From: Saccharothrix espanaensis DSM 44229
GTDB lineage: Bacteria > Actinomycetota > Actinomycetes > Mycobacteriales > Pseudonocardiaceae
Length of the DNA: 64,000 nt
Direction of reading: 5' to 3'
Assembly: GCF_000328705.1 (NCBI RefSeq)
Contig: NC_019673.1
Location: 5,890,001 to 5,954,000 of the forward strand
The notes under the pieces were generated by a model. It was not told the DNA's origin and searched no databases. It saw only the letters and a list, made by a program, of their open reading frames with translations. Every line of letters begins with the position of its first letter. The first letter of the stretch is position 1. This document shows positions 1-8,257 of the stretch, in pieces. The translations under genes were made by a program, and so were the position numbers.

Positions 1-687
1 CCGGTCCCGCAACGGGCGCGCCTCGGGCAGTTCTCGCAGCAGCGCTTCGATGCCGCGGCCGGAGGAGAACGCGGCCAGGTGGTCGGGTGCCCCGCACTCG
101 CAGTGCGCCCGCACTTCCCGGCCGAGCGCCGTGAACCGCGCGGGCAGGTGGCCGATCTCGCCCTGCACGCCGTGGACCGGGTCGAGCGGGATGTGGCCGG
201 TGCGCAGGTCGATGGTGCGGCAGGCGATCCCGCTGCTGACCGTGACGGCGGTCGCCCTGCGCCCCGGCAGCGAGTGCGCCAGCAGCTCGACGGCGAGGGC
301 GGACACGTCGTTGAGCACGGTCCACCGCACGTCGGGCAGCGCCTCGCGGAGCGCGGCGGCGAGGTTGAACGGTGCCGTCCCGCCACCCCAGAGCGGTGCG
401 CTGCCCAGCACCTCGCCGGTGTGGCCGTTCAGCGCGGCACCGAGCGACACGCCGACCGCGTCGAACCCGTGCCGGCGCCGCTGCTCGCGGGTCCGCTCGA
501 CGACGAAGTCCACCAGGTCGGCCTGCAACCCGGGGACGGGTTTGGCGGTGTTGCGGTGGTTGACGGCCGGGACCCGGCACAGCAGGCGCACCGCGCACGC
601 GTCGGTGAGCAGCCCGACCCGCCACCAGCTCCCTCCGAGGTCGAAGGCCAGGACGGGGTGTCGCGGTCCTAAAGCGACAGTGCTCAC
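1..687 (-). CDS. ROK-family sugar kinase, 3' end cut by window edge
   Basis: Probable sugar kinase or glucokinase of the ROK family (ATP-dependent phosphorylation of a hexose). The N-terminal phosphate-binding motif FDLGGSWWRVGL is at residues 15-26. A cysteine-rich zinc site follows at residues 195-203 (HCECGAPDH). The usual third Cys of the ROK CxCGxxGC motif is replaced by His203, so zinc binding may differ. The GTG start at 687 overlaps the stop of the 6-phosphogluconolactonase gene as GTGA, so the two are translationally coupled. Codon 6 is TTA (670-672), rare in high-GC actinomycetes and decoded by the developmentally controlled bldA tRNA. The gene runs off the left edge with 229 codons visible, so the C-terminus is unseen. 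Exact sugar substrate unknown. Confidence 0.85.
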   Translation of the reverse strand, partial: MSTVALGPRHPVLAFDLGGSWWRVGLLTDACAVRLLCRVPAVNHRNTAKPVPGLQADLVDFVVERTREQRRRHGFDAVGVSLGAALNGHTGEVLGSAPLWGGGTAPFNLAAALREALPDVRWTVLNDVSALAVELLAHSLPGRRATAVTVSSGIACRTIDLRTGHIPLDPVHGVQGEIGHLPARFTALGREVRAHCECGAPDHLAAFSSGRGIEALLRELPEARPLRDR

Positions 688-1400
688 CCCGCCCGCTCCT
701 CGCCGGCCGCCGCCTGGTCCGCGAACAGCTCACCGTCGACGCCCAGCACGCGTGCGGCGGGATCGGTGTCGGGGACCTCTCCCCCGCGCAGCCGCGCCAC
801 CGCGCGCGCCTTGGCCGCGCCCGCGGCGAGCACCACCCTGGTGGGCACCGAAGCGAGCAGGTGCACGGCCATGCTGACTCGGACGGTGCCCTGGTAGGGC
901 TGCGTGACGACGACCGGTGCGGGATCGTCGACCGCCGGGTCCCCCGCGAACAGCGACGCGGTGTGGCCGTCCTCGCCCAACCCGAGCAGGGCGATGTCGG
1001 GCACGCCGCCAGGGGTCAGGCCGGCGAGCAGCGCGGCGTAGCGGTCGACCGCGCCGAGCAGGTCGTGCGCGGCGGTGGGCATGGGGTGCCACCGGGACGG
1101 TGACACGCCCGCGGGTGTGATCAGGTTGTCCTCGATGACGGCCGCCGAGGTCGCCGGTCGGTCGTCGGTGACGCGTTCGTCGGTCTGGACGACGTGCACG
1201 GCGTCCCAGTCCACGCCGGCCCCGGCGAGCAGGCGGTAGGCCCGCGCGGGCGTGCTGCCGCCGGACAGGGCCAGCAGGCAGGTTCCGCGTTCGCGCAGGA
1301 CGTCGGAGACCCGACGGGTGATCAGGTCGGCGACGGCGGTGGCCATCGCCTCCCCGTCGTGAAAAGTTCTGCAGCGCAACGTACTTGTCGACTGGCGCAC
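684..1400 (-). CDS. pgl: 6-phosphogluconolactonase
   Basis: Hydrolyses 6-phosphogluconolactone to 6-phosphogluconate in the oxidative pentose phosphate pathway (cytosol). The 238-residue length is normal for the Pgl/SOL family. Family motifs are present: SGGSTP at residues 46-51, TDER at 73-76 and GLGEDGHT at 140-147. The GTG at 1400 is chosen because GGAGG lies five bases upstream and the family N-terminus fits; an open frame extends further upstream to about 1493 without family similarity. It overlaps the downstream ROK kinase by four bases. It is divergent from a ROK-type repressor, which is the likely regulator of this two-gene sugar operon. Confidence 0.92.
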   Translation of the reverse strand: MRQSTSTLRCRTFHDGEAMATAVADLITRRVSDVLRERGTCLLALSGGSTPARAYRLLAGAGVDWDAVHVVQTDERVTDDRPATSAAVIEDNLITPAGVSPSRWHPMPTAAHDLLGAVDRYAALLAGLTPGGVPDIALLGLGEDGHTASLFAGDPAVDDPAPVVVTQPYQGTVRVSMAVHLLASVPTRVVLAAGAAKARAVARLRGGEVPDTDPAARVLGVDGELFADQAAAGEERAG

Positions 1401-1632
1401 AGTATCCTCCACAGTGGAGCGTGGGATCAGGTCGTGGCGGTGTGTCGAAAGCGGTCGGGCGGGAGGGGCGACGGCCGCACCGCCGTCGCGCACGTGCTTG
1501 TGTCAGCTGACCGGGCTCGTGCCGTTCCTCGTCGAAGGCTTCCCGGTCCGGCGGGTCGTGCCCGCCGTGCTCGCCCCCATGCCCAGACCTCCGTGAGGCG
1601 TTGTCCGCCTGTCGGCGGCGGGTCGTCGCAGG

Positions 1633-1655
1633 TTTTGTACTCCCCTAGTGCAAAA
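1633..1655. promoter_or_regulatory. Candidate operator palindrome before the ROK repressor
   Basis: The sequence TTTTGTACT - CCCCT - AGTGCAAAA is a 9-bp inverted repeat with one mismatch. It ends nine bases before the ATG of the ROK repressor. AT-rich half-sites in otherwise very GC-rich DNA, placed at the regulator's own start, suggest autoregulation. It may also control the divergent pgl operon, whose start lies about 230 bp away. Binding is inference. Confidence 0.45.
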
Positions 1656-1663
1656 TAAGGGAC

Positions 1664-2869
1664 ATGTGCCGATGGCCGCAATTCGAGGTCGCGGGTCTTC
1701 CGCTGACAGCGCGCGTGCTGAACCTCGTCCACGAGCGCGGACGGGTCGCCCGCGCGGAGGTCACGAGCACGCTCGGAGCGGCCCGCGGCGCGACCGGCGA
1801 CGCCATCGCTGAGCTGGTCGGACTCGGTCTGGTGCGGGTCTGCGAACCGGTCCGGGCGGGCACCCGCGGCCGCCCCTCGCCCACCCTCGCGGCCGAGCCC
1901 GGCGGGCCGGTCGCCATCGCGGCGCAAGTTACCCCCATTGGACTAGACCTTGCCGTGGTCGGCCTGCACGCGGAGATCGTCGCCAGGCACCGGCTCGCCC
2001 TGCCCGACCACATCGACGACCCGGCGCGGGTGATCGGCGCGCTCGCCCGCGCCGTGACCCGCCTGGCCGAGGAGTCCGGCCGGGCGTGCGTCGGCGTCGG
2101 CGTCGGCGTCGCGGGGATGGTGCGCGACGAGGACGGCCTGGTCCGCTCCGCGATCCACCTGGGGTGGCGCGACGTGCCCGCCGGGGACCTGCTCGCGGCG
2201 GCGGTGCCCGCCGGGCTGCCGGTCGTGGTCCGCCGGGACGCGGCCCTGGTGGCCATGGCCGAGCACCGGCACGGGGCCGGCCGCGACGCGGGCACGCTGC
2301 TCGTGGTCACCGGGCACCACTGGGGCGTCGGCGGCGCGCTGCTCGGCGGCGGCGTCTCCCCGCACGGCACGCACCTCGAAGTCGGCCACCTGGTGCTGGA
2401 CCCGCGCGGCCGGCGCTGCGCCTGCGGCCAGCGGGGCTGCCTGGAGACCTACACCGACGGCAACGCCCTGCTGCGCGCGGCCGGGCTGCCCGAGTCCGCC
2501 GACTCGGCGGCGTCCGAGCGCCTGCTGGACTCCGCGCGCGCGGGCGAGCCGGCCGCGCTGGCCGCGGCGGAGGAGGTGGCCAGGCGGCTGGGCATCGGCC
2601 TGACGAGCCTGGTCAACATCATCAACCCGGACCGGGTGGTGTGCACCGGCACGTTCGCGGCCCTGCTCGCCCTGGCCCGCGACGACGTGCTGCACCCGTC
2701 CCGCCGGTCGGTCGTCGCCACCCTCGACAACCCGCACACCACGCCCGGCGCGGTCGAGGACCCGGTGCTGGTCGGCGCGGCCGAATCGGTGTTCCTGCCG
2801 CTGCTGCGCGACCCGCGCACCCCCCTGTTCCGCACCGACCGCCCCGGAGGAGGAGTGCCGGCACCATGA
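1664..2869 (+). CDS. ROK-family transcriptional repressor (NagC/XylR type)
   Basis: DNA-binding sugar-responsive repressor of 401 residues. Residues 1-70 form a winged helix-turn-helix, and the rest is a ROK sugar-binding fold. The sugar/zinc signature is intact: HLEVGH followed by CACGQRGCLETY (about residues 250-262), unlike the altered site in the neighbouring ROK kinase. A cytoplasmic regulator that releases DNA on sugar binding is the family norm. The ATG is preceded by an AAGGG ribosome site and by a palindrome at 1633-1655. It overlaps the NUDIX gene by ATGA. The divergent partner operon (pgl and ROK kinase) is the probable target. Confidence 0.88.
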   Translation: MCRWPQFEVAGLPLTARVLNLVHERGRVARAEVTSTLGAARGATGDAIAELVGLGLVRVCEPVRAGTRGRPSPTLAAEPGGPVAIAAQVTPIGLDLAVVGLHAEIVARHRLALPDHIDDPARVIGALARAVTRLAEESGRACVGVGVGVAGMVRDEDGLVRSAIHLGWRDVPAGDLLAAAVPAGLPVVVRRDAALVAMAEHRHGAGRDAGTLLVVTGHHWGVGGALLGGGVSPHGTHLEVGHLVLDPRGRRCACGQRGCLETYTDGNALLRAAGLPESADSAASERLLDSARAGEPAALAAAEEVARRLGIGLTSLVNIINPDRVVCTGTFAALLALARDDVLHPSRRSVVATLDNPHTTPGAVEDPVLVGAAESVFLPLLRDPRTPLFRTDRPGGGVPAP

Positions 2870-3504
2870 CCGCACCGGACCCGGCCGAGGTCGTCCACCG
2901 CCACGCCCTGCGGCTGCTGGCGACCGCCCAGAACGGCCTGACCTACGCCGACGACCCGTACGACCGCGAGCGCTACCAGGAGGTCCGGCGGGCGGCGGAG
3001 GGGCTGCTCGCCCTGGTCGCCACCGGCGACCTGCGCGAGGTGCGGCGGATCGTGGCCCTGGACACCGGACACGCCACGCCCAAGGTCGACGTGCGCGGCG
3101 CGGTCTTCGACCCGGGCGGGCGGGTGCTGCTCGTGCGGGAGCGCTCGGACGGCCGCTGGACCCTGCCGGGTGGCTGGTGCGACGTCCTGGAGTCGCCGGC
3201 CGAGGCGGTCGCCCGCGAGGTGCGGGAGGAGTCCGGGCTGACCGTGCGGGTCGCCAAGCTCGTCGCCGTCCTCGACCGCGAGCGGCAGGGCCACCGACCG
3301 CGCTTCCCGTACCACGTCCACAAGTTGTTCTTCCTGTGCGACGAGGAGTCCCGCGGCGAACCCGACCCGACGGAGATCTCGGCCGTCGACTGGTTCGCCC
3401 TGGACGCACTGCCCGAGCTGTCCACCTCGCGGGTGCTGGAACCGCAACTGCACCTGGCGCACACCCACTGGCACGACCGGACCCTGCCCACCGTGTTCGA
3501 CTGA
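2866..3504 (+). CDS. NUDIX hydrolase with N-terminal helical domain
   Basis: Hydrolyses a nucleoside diphosphate linked to another moiety; the substrate may be ADP-ribose or a sugar nucleotide. The 212-residue protein has an N-terminal helical extension (residues 1-70) and a complete Nudix box at 103-125 (G-x5-E-x7-REVREESGL), so the metal-binding catalytic helix looks functional. The ATG start overlaps the stop of the ROK repressor by four bases, indicating cotranscription. Length and N-terminal domain resemble the ADP-ribose pyrophosphatase-like subgroup of actinobacterial NUDIX proteins. The real substrate cannot be read from the sequence. Confidence 0.88.
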   Translation: MTAPDPAEVVHRHALRLLATAQNGLTYADDPYDRERYQEVRRAAEGLLALVATGDLREVRRIVALDTGHATPKVDVRGAVFDPGGRVLLVRERSDGRWTLPGGWCDVLESPAEAVAREVREESGLTVRVAKLVAVLDRERQGHRPRFPYHVHKLFFLCDEESRGEPDPTEISAVDWFALDALPELSTSRVLEPQLHLAHTHWHDRTLPTVFD

Positions 3505-3628
3505 CGGCGAGGCGGGCGACAACGCCGCCGCAGCGCGGAAGTCGGGGCTTCGCACGGCTTGCCCGATCCCGACGTGATCCCGCTGCTCAACCGTGCTTCC
3601 GGACCGGATCGTGGCACTCTGTCCCATC

Positions 3629-4268
3629 GTGGACGACGACCGTCCCGCCGAGGAACCGCCGCGTCGGCCGACAGCCGGACGTCGGGTGATCAACGGATTG
3701 GTGGTCGCGGGACTCGCCATGGTCGGGTGGACGCTCCTGCGGGCCGACCTGCTGCCTTCGCCGGGGTGGTTGTCCCGGTGGTGGCCCGCGGTGGCGAGCT
3801 TGCTGCTGTTCGGCGTGGCGTTCGCGGTGTGGCGCAAGGGCCGGGTGCCGAGGGCGGCCGAGCCCGCGGTCCGCCGCGACTGGACCCAGGTGATCACCGC
3901 CGCGACCGCGTTGGGCGCGCTGGTCTTCACCGCACTGTCCCTGCGCGCCGCCCAGGAGCAGATCGAGGTCGCCGAACAGGGGCAGATCACCGACCGGTAC
4001 GCCAAGGCCGTCCAACTGCTCGGCCCCCGGCGCTGAGCGCTTCCAGGTGCGGCTGGGCGGCACCTACGCGCTGGAACGCCTCGCCACCGACGACGAAGCC
4101 GATCGACCTCCGCGACACCTGCCTGGCCGAGCTGATCGCGTTCAACGCCGACCTGACCAGGATGTCGCTCGTCGGCCCGGAGTGGTCCTCACCGGCGCGA
4201 AGCACGACGACAAAACCAACACCACTGGCGTGAAGTACGACGCGACCACTGTCGGGGCTTGGTGGTGA
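3629..4268 (+). pseudogene. Decayed pentapeptide-repeat membrane protein gene
   Basis: Remnants of one protein lie in three frames. Frame one (GTG about 3629 to a stop at 4036) gives two membrane segments and the signature EQIEVAEQGQITDRYAKAVQ that precedes pentapeptide repeats in actinobacterial proteins. It stops right after QLLGPRR. The continuation VRLGGTYALERLA follows in another frame from about 4045. Repeat-like CLAELIAFNADLTRMSLVG is in a third frame (about 4118-4180), and the C-terminal LTGAKHD returns near 4190. At least two frameshifts and an internal deletion are needed, because hardly any repeats remain. Transcription status unknown. Confidence 0.75.
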
Positions 4269-4354
4269 GCCAGAGCGCCTCCCGGGTGGCGATGCCTTGG
4301 TCGGAGCCGCAGCTCCGGCCGCCGCAGGGTGCCGCACCCAAGTGCGGCACACCG

Positions 4355-5224
4355 TCAGCTCACCCCCTCCAGCGCTGCCTGGACGAACCGGGCGATCCAC
4401 GGCGACCGGCTGCCCGCCGGCCAAAGGACCAGGGTCCGGTACGGCGTCGCGTCGGGTACCGGGCGGTACGTCACGTCGGGCCGGACGTTCAGCGCGGCCA
4501 GCGAACTCGGCACCAACGCCACGGCCTGGCCAAGTGCGACCACGTCCAGCAGTTGGGCACTGTCCCGCACGACCGGGCCGTCCGCCGGGCGATCCGGGTT
4601 TCCCAGCCAGTAGTCGCGGTCGACCACCCCCGGGGCGCTCCACCGGGGCGCGGGCTCGGCGAGCAGGTCGGCGGTGCTGAGGACCTCGCGCCCGGCCAGC
4701 TCGTGTCCTACCGCGAGCGCGGCGACGCGTGGTTCGGTCGCCACCAGCTCGGTGTCGAGGCCGTGGCCGTCGACGCAGGCGGCGATGGCCAGGTCCGCGC
4801 GCCCGTCCCGGACCATGTCGGCCTGCTCGCCGAATCCGCTCACCACCACCCGGATCTCCGGTGCGTCCGGATCAGCCCGGAACCGTTCGCGGACCCGGAG
4901 CAGCAGCCGCGTGGCCACCCCGGGTTTGGCGGTGACCACGAGTCCGCGGAAGGGAAGGCCGGCCTGCCGCGTCCGGCGGACCGCGGCGTCGAGGGCACCG
5001 AGCACGGCGGCGGCCTCCTCGAACAGGATCTCGCCGGCCCGGGTCAGCGCCAGCCGGTGTCCGGTGCGGTCGAAGAGGTCGACCCCGAGCCGACGTTCGA
5101 GCTGACGCATGGCCCGGGACAGCGGCGGCTGCGCGATGCCGAGCCGCTCGGCCGCGCGGGTGATGTTCAGGTGCTCGGCAACGGCGCGGAAGTAGCGCAG
5201 TTCGCGGATCTCCGGCTCCGGCAT
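4355..5224 (-). CDS. LysR-family transcriptional regulator
   Basis: 289-residue LysR regulator. The helix-turn-helix is at residues 5-65 (LNITRAAERLGIAQPPLSRA, typical of the family), followed by a periplasmic-binding-fold effector domain. The ATG at 5224 begins MPEPEIRELRYF. It is divergent from the SDR gene at 5294 with only 69 bases between starts, the classic LysR arrangement. The SDR is therefore the likely target and its substrate or product the likely inducer. Effector unknown. Confidence 0.9.
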   Translation of the reverse strand: MPEPEIRELRYFRAVAEHLNITRAAERLGIAQPPLSRAMRQLERRLGVDLFDRTGHRLALTRAGEILFEEAAAVLGALDAAVRRTRQAGLPFRGLVVTAKPGVATRLLLRVRERFRADPDAPEIRVVVSGFGEQADMVRDGRADLAIAACVDGHGLDTELVATEPRVAALAVGHELAGREVLSTADLLAEPAPRWSAPGVVDRDYWLGNPDRPADGPVVRDSAQLLDVVALGQAVALVPSSLAALNVRPDVTYRPVPDATPYRTLVLWPAGSRSPWIARFVQAALEGVS

Positions 5225-5293
5225 ACCGCCAGGGTATGGGGCGGCACCGAACCGGTCGTTCTCTTCCGGCGCGGCGTCGGCTGGAGTGGCGAC

Positions 5294-6088
5294 ATGAACG
5301 CGAACGAAGTAGCCCTCGTCACCGGCGGCAACAAGGGCATCGGCCGGGAGGTGGTCCGCCGACTCGCCGGACAGGGCTTCACCGTCTACCTCGGAGCGCG
5401 CGATCCGGAGCGTGGCCACTGCGCCGTCGAGGAGCTGACGAGCGCGCCGGACGGTGCGGCGCGGACCGCCAAGTCCGGCGGGCGCGGCAACGGGTTGGAC
5501 ATCCGGTTCGTGCGGCTCGACGTCGGCGACGTGGCATCCGTCCGGGCGGCCGTCACGACGATCGAGGCCGCGACCGGACGGCTGGACGTGCTGGTCAACA
5601 ACGCCGGGATCATGGTCGAGTGGGACGTCCGGACCACCGACATCACGGCCGCGCACCTTCGCGAGGTGTTCGAGGTCAACGTCTTCGGCGTCGTCACGGT
5701 GACATCGGCCTGTTTGCCGCTGCTGCGTCGCTCCCCCAACCCGCGCGTCGTCAACATGTCCAGCGGGCTCGGGTCGCTCACCCTGCTGAGCGACCCGGAG
5801 AGCCCTCTCCCGGCTCAGGGCTTCCTCGCGTACAGCTCGTCCAAGGCCGCGCTCAACGCCGTGACCCTGATCTACGCCAACGCCCTGCGCGCGGACGGGA
5901 TCAAGGTCAACGCCGCCAGTCCCGGTCTGGTGCCGACCGACCAGAACGCCGCTGCGACGTTCCCGCGCGGCGACCGCTCCACAGCCGATGGCGCGGTCGT
6001 CCCGGTACTCCTCTCGACGATCTCCGCCGACGGCCCCACCGGCGTCTTCCGCGGGCCGAACTCCCTGGACGACGTCATCCCGTGGTGA
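5294..6088 (+). CDS. Short-chain dehydrogenase/reductase
   Basis: Classical SDR oxidoreductase of 264 residues, NAD(P)H-dependent. The Rossmann motif TGGNKGIG is at residues 10-17, NNAG at 102-105, the catalytic Ser near 156 and the Tyr-Lys pair YSSSK at 180-184, so the active site is complete. The arrangement (long insertion before the Tyr, carbonyl-reductase-like pattern) resembles plant/bacterial carbonyl reductases. It is divergent from a LysR regulator that probably controls it. Convergent with the next LysR gene. Substrate unknown. Confidence 0.88.
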   Translation: MNANEVALVTGGNKGIGREVVRRLAGQGFTVYLGARDPERGHCAVEELTSAPDGAARTAKSGGRGNGLDIRFVRLDVGDVASVRAAVTTIEAATGRLDVLVNNAGIMVEWDVRTTDITAAHLREVFEVNVFGVVTVTSACLPLLRRSPNPRVVNMSSGLGSLTLLSDPESPLPAQGFLAYSSSKAALNAVTLIYANALRADGIKVNAASPGLVPTDQNAAATFPRGDRSTADGAVVPVLLSTISADGPTGVFRGPNSLDDVIPW

Positions 6089-6165
6089 GCACCCGACCAA
6101 GCTCCCGGACAGGGCGTCGTCACCTCGTCCGCGCCGGCTTCCGGCGATCGTCGTGCGGGCGTCGG

Positions 6166-7080
6166 TCAGGTGTCCTGTTCCAGGCGTGCGCACACGGTTT
6201 CGAGGACCGCCAGAGCGGCGGTCAGGGCGGGACGGCGGCCGGTCGGGGTGCGCCAGACGCCGTAGATGCGGCGCAGGGGCGGGGCCGTCACCGGGAGCAC
6301 CCGGACCGACGGCGGGAGCGGGCCTCGGCCCATGCGCGGGACCAGGGCCAGGCCGAGGCCGACGCCGACGAGTCCGATCTGGCTCGCGTACTCGGTGACG
6401 ATGTGGGTGAACCGGGTCGGGTTCGGGGTGTGCTGGAAGGCGTTGAGCAGGAAGTCGTGCGCCACCGAGCCGGGTTCGTAGAGCCACCGGTCGCCGCGCA
6501 GCTCGTCCAGGTCCACCGACGCCCGCCCGACCAGCGGGTGGGTGTGGTGGGCGAGCACGTCGGACAGGTCGTCGCCCAGGTGCCTGGCCTGGAGTCCCTC
6601 GGGCAGGGTCAGCGGGATGGCCATCCAGTCGTGCGCCACGGCCAGGTCCGCCGTGCCCCGGGCGACCAGTTCGACCGCCCGGTGCGAGTCGGCCTCGATC
6701 AGCCGCAGCGACAGGTCCGGCCAGGCGCGCGTCAGCTCCTCGGTCGCGCCGGGCAGCACGCCGCGCGTGGCGGTGGGGAAGGCGGCGACGGTGAGGGTGC
6801 CGGTGACGGTGTCGCTCTGCGCCTGGAGCTCGGCGCTCATGCTCTCCAGTTCGACCACGATCCGGCTGGCCGACTCGGCCAGGACGCGGCCGGCCGGGGT
6901 CAGGGTGGTCCGGCCCGCCTGGTGCTCGACGAGCTGCTGGTGGACGTCGCGGCTGAGCCTGGCGATCTGCTGGGAGATGGCGGACGGGGTGTAGCCGAGC
7001 GCGCTGGCGGCGGCGGTCATCGATCCGTGCACGGCGAGGGCCTCGATCGCGCGCAGCCCCGCCAGGCTCACCGTCAGCAC
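6166..7080 (-). CDS. LysR-family transcriptional regulator
   Basis: 304-residue LysR regulator. The N-terminal helix-turn-helix (GSMTAAASALGYTPSAISQQ, residues about 19-38) is followed by an effector-binding domain with the conserved GVGLGLALVP stretch near the C-terminus. GTG start at 7080 with GAGGTGA nearby upstream. It faces the end of the RidA/SDR operon, so it is a single-gene unit. It may regulate the adjacent catabolic operon, but no shared intergenic region proves this. Confidence 0.87.
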   Translation of the reverse strand: MLTVSLAGLRAIEALAVHGSMTAAASALGYTPSAISQQIARLSRDVHQQLVEHQAGRTTLTPAGRVLAESASRIVVELESMSAELQAQSDTVTGTLTVAAFPTATRGVLPGATEELTRAWPDLSLRLIEADSHRAVELVARGTADLAVAHDWMAIPLTLPEGLQARHLGDDLSDVLAHHTHPLVGRASVDLDELRGDRWLYEPGSVAHDFLLNAFQHTPNPTRFTHIVTEYASQIGLVGVGLGLALVPRMGRGPLPPSVRVLPVTAPPLRRIYGVWRTPTGRRPALTAALAVLETVCARLEQDT

Positions 7081-7154
7081 GTCGGCGTCACCTCACTCCC
7101 GGTGTCCGTCCAGTGCCGCCATCCTGGCACGACACCGCCGCGACACCACCACTG

Positions 7155-7520
7155 TCACTCGCCGTCACCGCCGGTGGCGGGGAGGTGCAGCACGGCGTCC
7201 ACCTCCACCTTGACCGAGCGCAGCCCGGCCACGACCGTCGTGCGCGCCGGTTTCCAGTCGCCGAAGTGCGCGGCGTACGCGTGGTCGAACTCGGCGAAGT
7301 CGGCGACGTCGGCCAGGTAGGCGGTCACCTTCACCACGCAGGTGCGGTCGCCGCCCGCCGCCGCGACGACCGCGGCGAGGTTGCGCAGGGCGAGCGCGGT
7401 CTCGGTGGCCACGTCGGCGGGCCGGTAGGAGCCGTCGGGCAGGCGTGGCACCTGGCCGGACACGTAGACGGTGTCGCCCGCGCGCACGAACGGCCGGTAG
7501 TGCCCGGCGGGCGGGATCAC
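7155..7520 (-). CDS. RidA/YjgF-family enamine/imine deaminase
   Basis: 121-residue RidA-fold protein. The family hydrolyses reactive enamines/imines made by PLP enzymes. GQVPRLPDGS and the C-terminal VEVDAVLHLPA are as in RidA proteins; the family Arg of the active site is not obvious in the usual place, so a divergent subfamily is possible. GTG start at 7520 overlaps the stop of the SDR upstream (GTGA). It is the last gene of the operon that starts at 9932. The nearby aminotransferase at 16084 makes an imine-damage or catabolic-deaminase role reasonable. Confidence 0.82.
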   Translation of the reverse strand: MIPPAGHYRPFVRAGDTVYVSGQVPRLPDGSYRPADVATETALALRNLAAVVAAAGGDRTCVVKVTAYLADVADFAEFDHAYAAHFGDWKPARTTVVAGLRSVKVEVDAVLHLPATGGDGE

Positions 7521-8257
7521 CGGCGGGCCGCCAGGATCGCCGAGGACACCTGGAAGGCGTTGAACCGCTGCCCGGTGGCGAAGTCGGCGTCGATGCCCGC
7601 GAGGAACGCGAACGCGGGCGCGAGCCGTGCGGGCGGCACGATCCCGATCCGCATCTCGTCGGTGTAGTGGGAGTCGGACATGGGGGTGTCGATGGGCCGC
7701 CCGGTGGACATCGTGTTGACCGCGACGTTGTGCTCGCGGCCTTCCAGGGCGAGCACCTTCATCAGCCCTTCCTGGGCGTGCTTCCCCGGGGTGTAGGCGG
7801 TTTCCTTGACGAACCCGGACAGCGCCGACCCCGAGGACAGGAACACGATGCTGCCGTCGCGCGCCGCGACCAGGTGCGGCCACACGGTCTTGGTGAGCAC
7901 GTAGGCCGCGCCGAGGATGATGTCGACCTCGCGCCGCCAGTCCTCGAAGGTGACGTCCAGCATGGACACCTCCTTGAGCACGGCGGCGTTGTGGATCAAC
8001 GCCCGGGGCGGGCCGTAGTGGGCCAACGCCGTCTCCGTCGCGTCCCGCGTGGCGGCCGGGTCGGCGAGGTCGACCACGAGCGGCAGCACGTCCGCGCCCG
8101 CCGCGCGCAGTTCTTCGGTGAGAGCGGCCAGTTTCCCGCCCTGCACGTCCATCAGCGCCACGCGCATCCCGGCGGTGACGAGCTCGCGGGCGATCTCCCG
8201 GCCGAGTCCTTCGGCGGCACCGGTCAGGAACGCCACCTTGCCGTCGACGGCGATCAC
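7517..8257 (-). CDS. SDR-family oxidoreductase (first of two tandem paralogues)
   Basis: 246-residue short-chain dehydrogenase. Rossmann motif TGAAEGLG at residues 12-19. The usual NNAG is replaced by HNAA (89-92). Catalytic residues Ser 141/142 and Tyr155-x3-Lys159 (YTPGK) are present. GTG start at 8257 overlaps the upstream gene (GTGA). It shares long blocks with the next gene, for example AARDGSIVF and GLMKVLALEG, so the pair arose by tandem duplication. Likely oxidises or reduces an intermediate from the hydrolase at 8988. Substrate unknown. Confidence 0.85.
   Translation of the reverse strand: MIAVDGKVAFLTGAAEGLGREIARELVTAGMRVALMDVQGGKLAALTEELRAAGADVLPLVVDLADPAATRDATETALAHYGPPRALIHNAAVLKEVSMLDVTFEDWRREVDIILGAAYVLTKTVWPHLVAARDGSIVFLSSGSALSGFVKETAYTPGKHAQEGLMKVLALEGREHNVAVNTMSTGRPIDTPMSDSHYTDEMRIGIVPPARLAPAFAFLAGIDADFATGQRFNAFQVSSAILAARR

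Noticed and set aside
1..877. Two overlapping plus-strand frames at the left edge
   Set aside because: They are antisense to the ROK kinase and pgl; Pro/Arg/Ser-rich without motifs.
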